NCBI RefSeq assembly: GCF_900116205.1
Contig: NZ_FOZS01000001.1
Location: forward strand, 434,001-498,000
DNA: 64,000 nt
Direction of reading: 5' to 3'
Source of the DNA: Halostagnicola kamekurae
GTDB taxonomy: Archaea; Halobacteriota; Halobacteria; Halobacteriales; Natrialbaceae
The notes beneath the pieces are model-generated. The model saw only the letters and a program-made list of their open reading frames with translations. It made no database searches and was not told where the DNA came from. Numbering within the stretch: position 1 is the stretch's first letter; each line of letters begins with the position of its first letter. Both the position numbers and the translations under genes were made by a program. Below are positions 16,733 through 25,708 of this stretch, one piece after another.

Positions 16733-16873
16733 CGCTTCGACGAGGAGTTCAGCGCCTGGGTCGTCGAACAGGTCGTCCGCCACCACGAACACTACTTCGA
16801 TACCGATTTCGAACGCGTAGCGGACACGCCCGAGGAGTTCTACGAGCGACACGGCGTCGATTCCGACGAGTAA

Positions 16874-17263
16874 GTACGGACGTATCCGGACCAGTTGTTC
16901 GGCGTGGATCTGCTTGAGCTCTTGCGGCAGTGTTCAGCTAAGGTTGAAGGAATGAAACGTAGCGTTTTCAAAGTGATTCATACCCGAAAACGCACGTATC
17001 TGTCCTATTATCTGTAAGTTGGATTGGGTTTTGTAGAGCGAGAAGCAACACCGCTGCTGTTGATGTGATTTAGTATTCAGCTATATCTTGCCGGTCTTTC
17101 GCTCTTGAAGACTGTTTAATTTCTCGCGATTTTCGGTGTTGGACGTGCTCGACCGACCGTTCATAACTGGGTTCTCAAAGCCGATTACAGCTCGATTCTG
17201 GTCGGAATACAGATCACGTTGCGGTTAACGAAACCGTGATCCGACTCGACGAACCGTTTAGAC
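16874..17263. other. AT-richer spacer at the left end of the mobile-element graveyard
   Basis: About 390 bases between the PadR frame and the decayed transposase. A short frame from 16953 (starting MKRSVFKVIHTRKR) encodes only about 20 residues. The sequence near 16926-16950 (GGCAGTGTTCAGCTAAGG) has the look of an insertion-sequence end, but I found no matching inverted copy. No gene supported. Confidence 0.4.
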
Positions 17264-18586
17264 TTAACCTCCGGTGGCTGTGACCGAAACGGTGCAACGA
17301 ATCTTGCTGTGAACTGACCGCTGCAGGAACTCATCGAAAAATGATCGGTAGCGGCCTGGACAGCATATTTCACGAGGTACAGTTGCAACAGGACCTCTAA
17401 CCCGTCTTTTGAACATCTCAGTCCATCGCGTTTGCACCGCTTGGCGACTTCACCCATCGTCCGCCCCACAGGATTCGAGGTGCCGTGGACCTCGAATCCG
17501 GTGAGTGTATCCTCCACAAACGTCACTATCGACGGCACCCTCGTAGCAGATACTCCGCAGCGTTCGGAGACGAGAGCGGCTCTAACTGCTATGCTATCCT
17601 CCTCACCCCTCTATTGTTCGGGCGATCTGCGAGCGGATCGCCACATGGTTCCCTTCGAACCGTGTTTCTCAACAGAATTCTTCAGATGGAAAATCTCTCC
17701 TGCAACTTCCGAGACGATCTTTTTGCGGTCATCTAATGAGATGCCACCATCGTCCCACAGCTTGTAGCTGAGTGTTCGTGGGACATGAGCTAAATTGAGT
17801 TGTGTGCACATGAGCCATCGGTAAATGCCGTGCCGAGACGCTGTTCTGCGTCACTGACGATGTGACGGTCGTCAGTGATCGCATTGGTTTCAGCAAGCGA
17901 AGTTGCCGTTTCATTCCAGTTAGCATTGATCGAGACGTCCAGTAAAGACTGCGTGTCTTCGGTGGTATCCTCCTAGAGGGCCACTTGGATGTCGTGGTAG
18001 TTACGGCCGTCGTCCTGATTATAGCACTTTGTGCCGTCAGGAATGCCGGTATCGGTGTCTATGCCGGGGAGATGGTCTGCGATAAACTCTCTGAGTTCGT
18101 TGCCGTATTCCTTGACGCGGCAGTGGTTGGTACTGGACGACGGCATCGTTTCGAAGCGGTCACCATGAGAAGCAGCGTCGCGATAGGAGAGTGTGGTATC
18201 TATATCGACGCTTTGGGCGGGGATACCTGTTAATAGCGTCATTTCCTATCGGAGTCGATGAGGTCTTCGATAGTGCAGAAGTGAGAAGATTCATCGTTAG
18301 TGGTAGCCCTGTCTTCGACGTAATTGAGGGTGAATTGGTGCTTGCCGGCGGTGGTAACCGCCGAGCGAGTGATGGTTGCCGGACGTTGGAATCGTTTGTT
18401 CCCGTTGATATATACGTGTTTATCGCCGCAGTACGTCTCAACGAGCGCCTCAAGAAGTGTTGATCCGACACTCCGGTCGGTGAGAAACTCCGCAAAGGCG
18501 TCAAGGGGATACTGCTCGGTCGGATCAGTGGACAGAATGAAGTGACTGGTGAGTGTGAGCTCAATTCGGGGCGTTCCTGTGTGCAT
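17264..18586 (-). pseudogene. Decayed ISH6-family-like transposase
   Basis: Minus-strand sequence reads as an ISH6-type transposase once frame changes are allowed. Intact blocks: ILSTDPTEQYPLDAFAEF and VETYCGDKHVYINGNKRFQR after ATG 18586; TTLSYRDAASHGD and IPDGTKCYNQDD at 18000-18240; SIVTFVEDT and GFEVHGTSNPVGRTMGEVAKRC near 17420-17540; FFDEFLQRSVHSKIRC before a final TAA near 17264. Interruptions include TGA at 18239-18241 with a frameshift just after, TAG at 17970-17972, and frame changes near 17810, 17620 and 17330. ISH6 elements are common haloarchaeal insertion sequences; this copy cannot make an intact transposase. Confidence 0.8.
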
Positions 18587-18635
18587 ACTAGAACTATTCT
18601 CTTTCTTATAGGTGTCAGCTACGACTTCGTATTGA

Positions 18636-18951
18636 CGGCATTGAGCTATAGGCGTCCATGTCGGATTATCGTAGCCCGCTTCCGATGGCGACGCCGCCAG
18701 CCGTCGCCGTCGGTTCTGTCCACTGGTCTTTAGTGAGATGAGTAGATTGACCGGGGCGACAGTGCCAAGCCAATCGTACACCGTTTGTTCGGGAAATCCG
18801 AGCAATTCTCAATTTCTGCCGGTAATTTCCCCTGTCGATATAGCAGAGCACTCGTGAGACGTTTGACTGCTTTCCCATCGGTTTCCATGCGTAGTTGCTG
18901 TAGCAACTGCTCCTCATTGATACCCTCCAACTTGCCGCCCCACGTCGTCAT
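18636..18951 (-). pseudogene. N-terminal fragment of an IS630-like transposase
   Basis: Starting at ATG 18951 on the minus strand, the reading frame gives MTTWGGKLEGINEEQLLQQL and RLTSALLYRQGKLPAEIEN, then a one-base loss near 18806 shifts the frame to LLGFPEQTVYDWL and later SPSEAGYDNPTWTP. This is the helix-turn-helix N-terminus of IS630/winged-helix transposases. It stops resembling that family just upstream of the ISH6-like start, so the ISH6-like copy probably inserted into or next to it. Confidence 0.65.
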
Positions 18952-19058
18952 GAGACACTTTATGCGTCCTGCGGATATGAACTAGTCTGCTAATCTCTAT
19001 CTGACTCATTAACAATGTTCTTCACAAGACTGATTTCCATATAATGTAATGGTAGAAA

Positions 19059-19072
19059 CGTTTATCAATATG
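19059..19072 (+). promoter_or_regulatory. Putative promoter of the small secreted peptide gene
   Basis: CGTTTATCAATATGG contains a TTTATC TATA-like box about 28 bases before the ATG at 19091, the spacing expected for a leaderless archaeal message. Confidence 0.45.
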
Positions 19073-19090
19073 GATGGTAATAAGTAAGTG

Positions 19091-19354
19091 ATGTCGAGAA
19101 AAATAATCAATTGTTGTATTGCGCTATTACTGATGAGTATGCTTTTGGTTGTGCCAGCAGCAGCGTCACCAGCTATTACTAGTTCATCACCTAACCAACC
19201 AGACGAAAATATGAGGTCTGGGGAGGTTACCACCACATGCATTATTTGTGATCCCGGGGCTGTTATTCTCCCATATGTTGGCAAGACAATATGCCAGGCT
19301 AATGACGCTTATAGGTGGGATGAAGATGAAGGTCAATGCTATGAGCTGATATAG
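19091..19354 (+). CDS. Small secreted cysteine-containing peptide
   Basis: An 87-residue protein. Residues 1-24 form a classic Sec signal: basic MSRK, then IINCCIALLLMSMLLVVPAAA, with a likely cleavage at AAA-SP. The mature part of about 62 residues has CIIC, then single Cys residues at ICQAND and EGQCYELI, four cysteines in total. GC content is clearly lower than in core genes around it, and it sits between transposase debris and a conserved protease gene. A GTG at 19088 directly precedes the ATG. I recognise no family; a secreted antimicrobial (halocin-like) peptide is possible but unproven. Confidence 0.55.
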   Translation: MSRKIINCCIALLLMSMLLVVPAAASPAITSSSPNQPDENMRSGEVTTTCIICDPGAVILPYVGKTICQANDAYRWDEDEGQCYELI

Positions 19355-19560
19355 ACTCGTTTTCACTAGTACCGTTCCAAGCCTGAAATGATTGGTGGAA
19401 TCAATATCGGCTGTCGGTTTCAACTATTAATCAACAGTTGAAGCGGTACTAACTGTTTCGACTCAATTAGTGACTTCAAGCGGTCATCCCGTTAATATAC
19501 AATATAATAATGTGTTTGAATGTAATATTCCCCATGGATCATAACTCAATTTAGTAATAT
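19355..19560. other. AT-rich spacer
   Basis: About 200 bases of AT-rich sequence between the secreted peptide gene and the convergent site-2 protease gene. The AT-rich stretch near 19495-19560 may include termination signals for both. No gene seen. Confidence 0.45.
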
Positions 19561-21411
19561 TCAATTTAACATTCCCGGCGCGAACAACATCGCGAGGAAG
19601 CTCCCCAACATCGTGATGCCGACGGCCGTCGTGACCGCACGGACCATGCCTCGAGTCGCCTCGAACGGTAACCGGGAGGCGATCGCTTCCGTGCTCGTCC
19701 GGAGGATGTGGCCCCCGTCGAGCGGGAACGCGGGGACGCAGTTGAAAAAGCCGAGTTGGACGTTGATCCACCCGGTCCAGAAAAGCAGGTTCGCGGCGAC
19801 GAACACCGGCCCGTCGCCGAACGCCGCAAGCGCTCCCTGTGCCTCGTAGAAGTTCTGGACCCCGCCGGTGAAGCCGGCGAAGTTGAACGGCATCATCGGC
19901 GTGATGCCGATGATCGGGAGGAACAACACGAGGGCGGCCTTTCCGAGGAACGAGTCGACGATCCCGCCGCCGAATCCGCCGCTTTGCTCGCCGCCGAGAA
20001 TCGCGAGGTAGTCGCCCGCGGGGTAGTACTGCACACCGAGATCACTCATCGAGATTCCCGACGCTTCCTCGAACGTGCTCTGTACCCCGATTAGTTCGTA
20101 GTCGAACTCCGGATGTTCGTCGAGGGTCACGTCGTACTCGACGCGTTCACCGTCGGCGTAGCCCGACACGGCGACGTCCTGGCCGGGTTCGGTCTCCGAA
20201 AGGAAGTCGCTGAGGTCCTCGGTCGACTGGATGCGTTGGTCGCCGAGCGCCGTGATCGTGAGCGGCTCGTCCGTCGACGCGCCCGCCTCGGCAAGCGGCG
20301 CGTCGGGGGCGACTTGCACCGTCGAACCGATCGGCACGTCCTCGAGCTGGATCGTCTCTCCGCCGTCGCCGCGTTCGACCGTGAGTGCGACGGTTTCGGC
20401 GTCCCCGACGGCGTCGTAGAAGCCGGCTTCAGTGCCGACCTCCTCTCCGTCGACCTCGAGGATCCGATCGCCGACGCCGACGTCGACGGGGCCGCCCTCG
20501 ATCGCGGCGGTCACGAGCAAGGAGCGCTCGACGGTCGTCGTTTCCTCGCCGTTGAGTTCGATCTCGACTTCCTCGCTGTCGGTCTCTGCGAGCAGGCTCT
20601 CGAGGTCGCCGTTGGATTCGACCGGCGTGCCGTCGACGGCGGTGATCCGATCGTTCGCGCCGATGTCGGCGGTCGCAGCCGGAGAGCCGGGTGCCGAGCC
20701 GGCGATCGTCGCGCCGGGCGCGACGGCGATCGAGCCCGCGACCGGGCCGAACAACAGCGCGAACGCGACGATCGTGATCGCGAAGTTGTTCGTCACGCCA
20801 GCGGCGAACATGCGCGTCTGCCCGCCGCGGCTCGCGTTTCTCGAGCTCTCCTGTTCGGGCTCGACGAACGCGCCGATCGGCAGGACGGCGAGCATCGCGA
20901 CGCCCATCGAGTCGATCTCGATGTCCTCGACGCGACAGAGCAGACCGTGTCCGCCCTCGTGGACGACCAATCCGACGAGCAGTCCGAACACGATACCCGG
21001 CGTCGCAGAGAGCGGGAGGAAGTCGTTGACGCCGGGGATCACCAGCACGTTTCGGGGCGTCTGTACGCTCGAGGGCTCCTGCGACATGATCGCACCGAAG
21101 GCCGCGAACAGGAGGAAGACGAACATGCTCACCATCACCACGATGGCGATGCCGACGCCGAAGTTCGCCCACGCTCGCCAGAACCGCTTCGGTTTCGCGA
21201 GCCAGTCGAGGAAGGCTCGCCCGCGTTTCGTGTGAACCGTCAGAATGGGCCCCTGCGTCTCGACGTACGACGGGAGCCACCCTCGATTCCGAAGCGCGAT
21301 GATCCCGAGCCAGTAGGCCGCGATACCCACGAGAATCCACGATACGATTCCGCCCGACGTGATCGGCTCGAGGAACGCGGGCGACGCGGCTGCGAGGGGA
21401 CCGTACTCCAT
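19561..21411 (-). CDS. Site-2 protease family metalloprotease with PDZ domains
   Basis: A 616-residue polytopic membrane protein. The first helix spans about residues 22-40 and the next 83-108. The zinc motif HEGGH is at about residue 151 within a hydrophobic segment, and the second S2P motif FPLDGGH is near 567. Between them lie an insertion of about 240 residues with PDZ-like units (GSPAATADIGANDRITAVDGTPV and VGVGDRILEVDGEEVG) and more hydrophobic helices. S2P enzymes cleave membrane-bound substrates such as anti-sigma-like or transmembrane regulators; the substrate here is unknown. ATG 21411 is preferred to the GTG at 21417. Confidence 0.9.
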   Translation of the reverse strand: MEYGPLAAASPAFLEPITSGGIVSWILVGIAAYWLGIIALRNRGWLPSYVETQGPILTVHTKRGRAFLDWLAKPKRFWRAWANFGVGIAIVVMVSMFVFLLFAAFGAIMSQEPSSVQTPRNVLVIPGVNDFLPLSATPGIVFGLLVGLVVHEGGHGLLCRVEDIEIDSMGVAMLAVLPIGAFVEPEQESSRNASRGGQTRMFAAGVTNNFAITIVAFALLFGPVAGSIAVAPGATIAGSAPGSPAATADIGANDRITAVDGTPVESNGDLESLLAETDSEEVEIELNGEETTTVERSLLVTAAIEGGPVDVGVGDRILEVDGEEVGTEAGFYDAVGDAETVALTVERGDGGETIQLEDVPIGSTVQVAPDAPLAEAGASTDEPLTITALGDQRIQSTEDLSDFLSETEPGQDVAVSGYADGERVEYDVTLDEHPEFDYELIGVQSTFEEASGISMSDLGVQYYPAGDYLAILGGEQSGGFGGGIVDSFLGKAALVLFLPIIGITPMMPFNFAGFTGGVQNFYEAQGALAAFGDGPVFVAANLLFWTGWINVQLGFFNCVPAFPLDGGHILRTSTEAIASRLPFEATRGMVRAVTTAVGITMLGSFLAMLFAPGMLN

Positions 21412-21514
21412 TATCACTCTATCGGGGTGGCGTTCTCAAATGGCTTTTGTCTGTGACCGTCAGTCGACCGGCGGATGACGGCTCGAACGCGAGTCGTTCG
21501 TATGTCCTGCCGAC

Positions 21515-23203
21515 CTATCGTTCGCGCCGCAGGCGGGCGACGACGAACTCCCGATCGACCTTCGCGAGGAACGGTCCGAGCTTGGGTCCCTGTTCTTCGT
21601 CGAAAAAGAGCCTGTAACCCGCGCCGAAAAAGGAGCCCATGTCGACCTCGTGGCGCTTTGCCGTCTCGTAGATCTCCTCTTGAATCTCGTCGGGGCCGTG
21701 GCCCTCCTCGACGAAGTCCGCGAGCTCCTCGAGTGCGACTTCGGTCGTCTCGTCGAAGTCGTGGTCCGGGATCGCCTCGCGTTTGAGTTCGTAGTCGAAC
21801 TCGTTCTCGGTGCGACGCGCCCAGTTGCGAGCCTGCTCGACGCGACCGAGCGCGTCTGCGATCGCCTGCTCCGATGCGTCCTCCGGAATGTGGCCCTCTC
21901 GGCGGGCGATCTCCTCCCGAAGGTCAGGATCGTCGGTCATGCCGAGCACCGCGGCGAAGGTGTAGGGCAGCCGGATTCGGTCTTCGTCCGGCTCGTCGAC
22001 GACCAGCGGATAGACCCGTTCTGCGAACGCCCGCTCGTCCTCGCTCGCCTCGACCTCGCCGTAATACACCGCCTCGAAGCGGTCGAACTCGTCGACCAGC
22101 AGGTCGAGCCGTTCGACGCTGAAGTCTCGAGCCTTGCTCGGATCCTTCGCGAAGAAGTATCGGAGGACTTCCGGCTCGATCAGTTCCAGTACGTCCGAGA
22201 CAAGAATCACGTTCCCCGCGGACGACGAGAAGGGTTCGCCGTCGAGCGTGAACCACTCGTAGACCATCGGAACGGGCGGTTCGATGCCGAGGACGTTCTC
22301 CGCGACGTCGATACCGCTCGGCCACGAGCCTTCGGCGTGGTCCTTGCCGAACGGCTCGAAGTCGACGCCCAGCGCCTGCCACTGGGCCGGCCACTCGAAG
22401 CGCCACGGCAGCTTTCCGTCTCGGAGTGTGGCGGTTCCCTCGTGGCCACAGCCCTCGATCGTCTGGTCGCCGGCGTCCATGTCCGTACAGCGGTACTCGA
22501 CGGTTCCCGCTTCGAGATCGACGTCGGTCACCGTCTCCGTTATCTTGCCACACTCGGCACAGATCGGATTGAAGGGGACGTAGTCGCCGTTTTCGTCGAC
22601 CTTGTCCTGGTACTTCGAGAGTACCTCGCGGGCGGTGTCGCGGTTCTCGAGGACGTGTCGGGTGATCTCCTCGAGCTCGCCGCTCTCGTAGAGTTCGGTG
22701 GTCGAGACGAACTCGATCGGCACGTCGACGGCCGCCGCGCTGTCTTCGATGATCCGCGAGAAGTGCTCGCCGTAGGAGTCACAGCACCCGAAGGGATCGG
22801 GGATGTCGGTGTATGGCGAGCCGAGGTTTCGACCGAGCGCGCCGGCGTTTACCTCGCCCAAATCGACGAGGTTCCCCTCGAGATCACAGAGCGTTCGCGG
22901 GAGCCCGCGAAGCGGATCGCGGTCGTCGGCGGTGAACACCTGCGTGACCTCGTGGCCGCGTTCCCGAAGGACCTCGGCGACGAAGTAGCCGCGCATGATC
23001 TCGTTTACGTTTCCGAGGTGGGGAACGCCCGACGGCGAGATGCCGCCCTTGATCACGATCGGTTCGTCGGGGTCTCGGTCCTCGACCCTGTCTGCAACGT
23101 CGTCGGCCCAGAAGGCGTGGTGGGTCTCGCTCCCGTCCTCGTGCTGGAGCGTGTAGGGGCTGCTCGAGTCGGTCGTTTCGTCGGCGTTCGGTTCGGGGCT
23201 CAT
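21515..23203 (-). CDS. lysS: Lysyl-tRNA synthetase, class I
   Basis: A 562-residue class I enzyme that charges tRNA-Lys, the archaeal type unrelated to bacterial class II LysRS. The HIGH-like motif is PSGVPHLGN near residue 57, and the KMSKS-equivalent is FSSSAGNV near 295. A zinc-ribbon insertion carries CAEC and CGH cysteines. The N-terminal extension of 40 residues is acidic, typical for haloarchaea. Its ATG overlaps the stop of pyrH by four bases (ATGA), so the two genes are co-transcribed, pyrH first. Confidence 0.96.
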   Translation of the reverse strand: MSPEPNADETTDSSSPYTLQHEDGSETHHAFWADDVADRVEDRDPDEPIVIKGGISPSGVPHLGNVNEIMRGYFVAEVLRERGHEVTQVFTADDRDPLRGLPRTLCDLEGNLVDLGEVNAGALGRNLGSPYTDIPDPFGCCDSYGEHFSRIIEDSAAAVDVPIEFVSTTELYESGELEEITRHVLENRDTAREVLSKYQDKVDENGDYVPFNPICAECGKITETVTDVDLEAGTVEYRCTDMDAGDQTIEGCGHEGTATLRDGKLPWRFEWPAQWQALGVDFEPFGKDHAEGSWPSGIDVAENVLGIEPPVPMVYEWFTLDGEPFSSSAGNVILVSDVLELIEPEVLRYFFAKDPSKARDFSVERLDLLVDEFDRFEAVYYGEVEASEDERAFAERVYPLVVDEPDEDRIRLPYTFAAVLGMTDDPDLREEIARREGHIPEDASEQAIADALGRVEQARNWARRTENEFDYELKREAIPDHDFDETTEVALEELADFVEEGHGPDEIQEEIYETAKRHEVDMGSFFGAGYRLFFDEEQGPKLGPFLAKVDREFVVARLRRER

Positions 23204-23925
23204 TGCTCGTCGCTCGCCCAGTAGGTCGGCTCCTCGCCCGCTCGCTCCGGAATGACGTCGGTCCCGTCGTGTTCCCCGCGTCGAACGGCCTCCGCGATTC
23301 GGTCCGGGTCGGTGCCGTCGAGGACGATCGTGCGCATGCCCGACCGCTCGATGATTTTGGCCGCCAGCAGGTCGACTGGCGCGGACGCCCCCGCGTTCAT
23401 CTCGAGGCCCGCGATCACGTCGACGAGTTCGCTCGCGGTGAGTTCGTCGTACTTCGTGGCGCCGTCGGTTTCGTTGGGGTCGTCGCTGTAGACGCCCGAG
23501 ACGCTCGTCGCGTAGATCAACAGGTCGGCGTCGACGTATTCCGCGAGGGCCGCCCCCACGGCGTCGGTCGTCTGTGCGGGTGCGACGCCGCCCATGACGC
23601 AGATGTCTCCCCGGCGCAGCGCCTCACTGGCTTCCTCGTAGTTGTGTGCGGGCGCGGTGACCGACTCCTCGCTGAGTGCGGCGATGAGCAATCGGGCGTT
23701 CAGCCGGGTTACGTCGATCCCGAGCTGATCGAGTTCGATCTCGTTCGCGTCGAGTTCGCGGGCGGCGCCGATGTAGTCCCGAGCGACGCCGCCGCCCCCG
23801 ACGACGGCGCCGACGCGACACCCTTCCGAGACGAGGGTTTCGACGACGTCGGCGTGTTCTGCGACTCGAGCCGAACTCGGGTCCGGCACGAGAACGCTGC
23901 CACCGATAGAAACGACCACTTTCAT
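23200..23925 (-). CDS. pyrH: UMP kinase
   Basis: A 241-residue amino-acid-kinase-fold enzyme that phosphorylates UMP to UDP. It shows MKVVVSIGGSVL at the N-terminus, VVGGGGVARDYIGAAR, MGGVAPAQTTDAVGAALAEYVDADLLIYAT and SGVYSDDPNE. The archaeal form is not regulated like the bacterial enzyme. The frame opens at 23967, but the 14 extra residues have no similarity, so ATG 23925 is used. A hairpin at 23948-23973 overlaps its promoter region. Confidence 0.95.
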   Translation of the reverse strand: MKVVVSIGGSVLVPDPSSARVAEHADVVETLVSEGCRVGAVVGGGGVARDYIGAARELDANEIELDQLGIDVTRLNARLLIAALSEESVTAPAHNYEEASEALRRGDICVMGGVAPAQTTDAVGAALAEYVDADLLIYATSVSGVYSDDPNETDGATKYDELTASELVDVIAGLEMNAGASAPVDLLAAKIIERSGMRTIVLDGTDPDRIAEAVRRGEHDGTDVIPERAGEEPTYWASDEQ

Positions 23926-23947
23926 ACTACAGCGGTGTAGCGTGGTG

Positions 23948-23973
23948 GCGGGCTTAAGGATTATCAAGCCCGC
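23948..23973. promoter_or_regulatory. Perfect inverted repeat in the divergent pyrH / moaE promoter region
   Basis: GCGGGCTT at 23948-23955 and AAGCCCGC at 23966-23973 are exact reverse complements with a 10-base spacer. On the minus strand the spacer plus arms include a CTTAAG TATA-like element 25-30 bases before the pyrH ATG, so the repeat overlaps the pyrH promoter and could be an operator. Confidence 0.6.
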
Positions 23974-24126
23974 TCGCGAGAGGGTGTGAGTCTCTTACAT
24001 TCACTCAGCGATTGGTCGGTCTCAGTCGCCGCGTCGGAGCCTCCGGGCGGGATATCCTCGGCGCGGGCGGTAGGAACTTCGGCGCGGGCGACAGTTACAA
24101 ACGCGAACGCACGCTATCTGTCTCGT

Positions 24127-24960
24127 ATGCACGTACTCGGAGTTCTCGACCGCGCCTCGAGCGATCCGGCGCGCCTCGAGGCGGTCGTCGACCGCGTGGT
24201 CGATCGCCTCTCTCGAGCAGGGCGCGTCGGCGTCGTCCGCTACGACGCGACGATCGCCGACGGGACCCAGGAATCGCTGACTCCCGGCGGCGACGTGACC
24301 TACGAACTGGGGGCCGACGGCGACTGGGCCGCCGCCGGCACCGGCCTCTCGATCGGCGACGCGCTCGATACGCTCGCTCGAGACTGCGCGTACGCGGTCG
24401 TCGTGGGCGTCTCGATGCCGCGGTATCCGTCGATCGTGGTCGGCGAGTCGGACTCCAACGAGGAGAGCGGTCCCGTCCTCGCGTCGATCGCCTCGCCCGC
24501 CGACCTGGAATCGGTACCCCTCCGCGAGGAACTCGAGGGCTACGAACCGCACGAAACCCTCGACTCCCTCGTCAGCGAGCTAAAGCGCTCGCCGAAAGCC
24601 GATCGCGCCGGTGCGATCGCGACGTTTACCGGCCGGGTGCGCGCGAGAGACGACCCCGAGGACGACCGGACGGAGTACCTCGAGTTCGAGAAGTACGAGG
24701 GCGTCGCAGCACAGCGGATGGCGGCGATTCGCGAGGAACTCGAGGCTCGAGACGGCGTCTACGAGGTCCGCATGTATCACCGAACAGGTATCGTCGAAGA
24801 CGGCGAAGACATCGTGTTCGTCGTCGTCCTCGCCGGACATCGTGCGGAGGCGTTTCGGACGGTCGAAGACGGGATCGACCGGCTGAAAGACGAGGTCCCG
24901 CTGTTCAAAAAGGAGGTCACCGTTGAGGACGAATTCTGGGTGCACGACCGGACCAGTTGA
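24127..24960 (+). CDS. moaE: Molybdopterin synthase catalytic subunit MoaE with N-terminal extension
   Basis: A 277-residue protein. The C-terminal half, from about residue 155, is MoaE: RAGAIATFTGRVRARDD, YLEFEKYEGVAAQRM, RTGIVEDGEDIVFVVVLAGHRAEAF and VPLFKKEVT, containing the lysines that act in sulfur transfer to cyclic pyranopterin. The first 150 residues resemble a MobB-like fragment (MHVLGVLDRA, RAGRVGVVRYD, ACAYAVVVGV-type strands) but lack a clear P-loop. Haloarchaea carry such fused MoaE proteins. The 47 residues before ATG 24127 in the open frame have no similarity. Confidence 0.88.
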   Translation: MHVLGVLDRASSDPARLEAVVDRVVDRLSRAGRVGVVRYDATIADGTQESLTPGGDVTYELGADGDWAAAGTGLSIGDALDTLARDCAYAVVVGVSMPRYPSIVVGESDSNEESGPVLASIASPADLESVPLREELEGYEPHETLDSLVSELKRSPKADRAGAIATFTGRVRARDDPEDDRTEYLEFEKYEGVAAQRMAAIREELEARDGVYEVRMYHRTGIVEDGEDIVFVVVLAGHRAEAFRTVEDGIDRLKDEVPLFKKEVTVEDEFWVHDRTS

Positions 24961-25214
24961 GTTTCACTCTGTTTCGACACATATACAACAACTACATAAT
25001 CATAGGAATTGAAATATATGGTTTCCGTGAAGCTCAAATAATCGATAATGTATTAGATTCGGTTATAAAACTTCTAACTCGATATGAAACAGTCCTTGAG
25101 GTGTGTATAAAGGGTCGTGAAACGTCTATTCACCCCTTTCTGCCTGAATATATCCGAAAATCTGCTAACCGACCTCCCTTTATAACATACTTCCCCGACA
25201 AGGCGTAATCGTCG
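24961..25214. other. Strongly AT-rich leader/spacer before the DUF7123 gene
   Basis: About 254 bases much richer in A/T than the flanking genes. A TATA-like CTTTATAACATAC sits at 25172-25186, about 30 bases before the DUF7123 ATG. The rest shows no recognisable gene, although one frame (from a TTG at 24957) stays open throughout. It could be a relic of inserted DNA or hold regulatory elements. Confidence 0.45.
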
Positions 25215-25454
25215 ATGAGCACTACAGCCCACCCCTCCACGGAAAGCAAGGAACGTCGCCTGAAGAACTACCTGCGCAAACGCGTAGAAGACGGCGAACT
25301 GTACTTCAAAGGCAAGTTCATCGCTGACGACGTCGGCATGTCCCCCAAAGAGATCGGCGCGATGATGGTCAAACTCTCGGAGTCCGCGACGGACCTCGAG
25401 GTCGAGAAGTGGTCCTACACGAGCGCGACCACCTGGCGCGTCGAGTCCGCGTAA
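25215..25454 (+). CDS. DUF7123 family protein
   Basis: A 79-residue protein, STTAHPSTESKERRLKNYL at the start, then a winged-helix-like core GELYFKGKFIADDVGMSPKEIGAMMVKL and VEKWSYTSATTWRVE. This sequence is highly conserved across haloarchaea (DUF7123 from memory), and its fold suggests a small DNA-binding regulator. A strong TATA box lies just upstream. No operon partner: the neighbour on each side is over 250 bases away. Confidence 0.85.
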   Translation: MSTTAHPSTESKERRLKNYLRKRVEDGELYFKGKFIADDVGMSPKEIGAMMVKLSESATDLEVEKWSYTSATTWRVESA

Positions 25455-25708
25455 CCGGCTGCTCGATCTCCGTTTACACGAACGACTACACTCCAACTCG
25501 ACGATAATACGGTTGCTCGAACGACTACACCGCACTGAACGACCACACACTCACTATTCGATCACACAGTGTTCCCCTCTGTTCGTATTGGACGCCGTGA
25601 CCCGATCCGACACCCGGCGCGTCGGCCTCGTTCGAACCCCCGTCGATCGATCGTCAGCGGCTGCCGTCCGGCAGTCGATTTATACGACACGAGGGTGAAC
25701 CTCCGGTG
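25455..25708. other. Spacer
   Basis: About 254 bases between the DUF7123 and site-2 protease genes. CGATTTATACGACAC at 25676-25690 contains a clear TATA box about 28 bases before the protease ATG at 25709. No gene seen. Confidence 0.5.

Noticed and set aside
17100-18660. Terminal inverted repeats of the ISH6-like relic
   Set aside because: I compared both flanks by eye and found only weak similarity, not enough to define ends.
24957-25208. 83-residue frame in the AT-rich spacer before DUF7123
   Set aside because: It starts with TTG overlapping the moaE stop, has no recognised pattern, and contains the promoter of the next gene.
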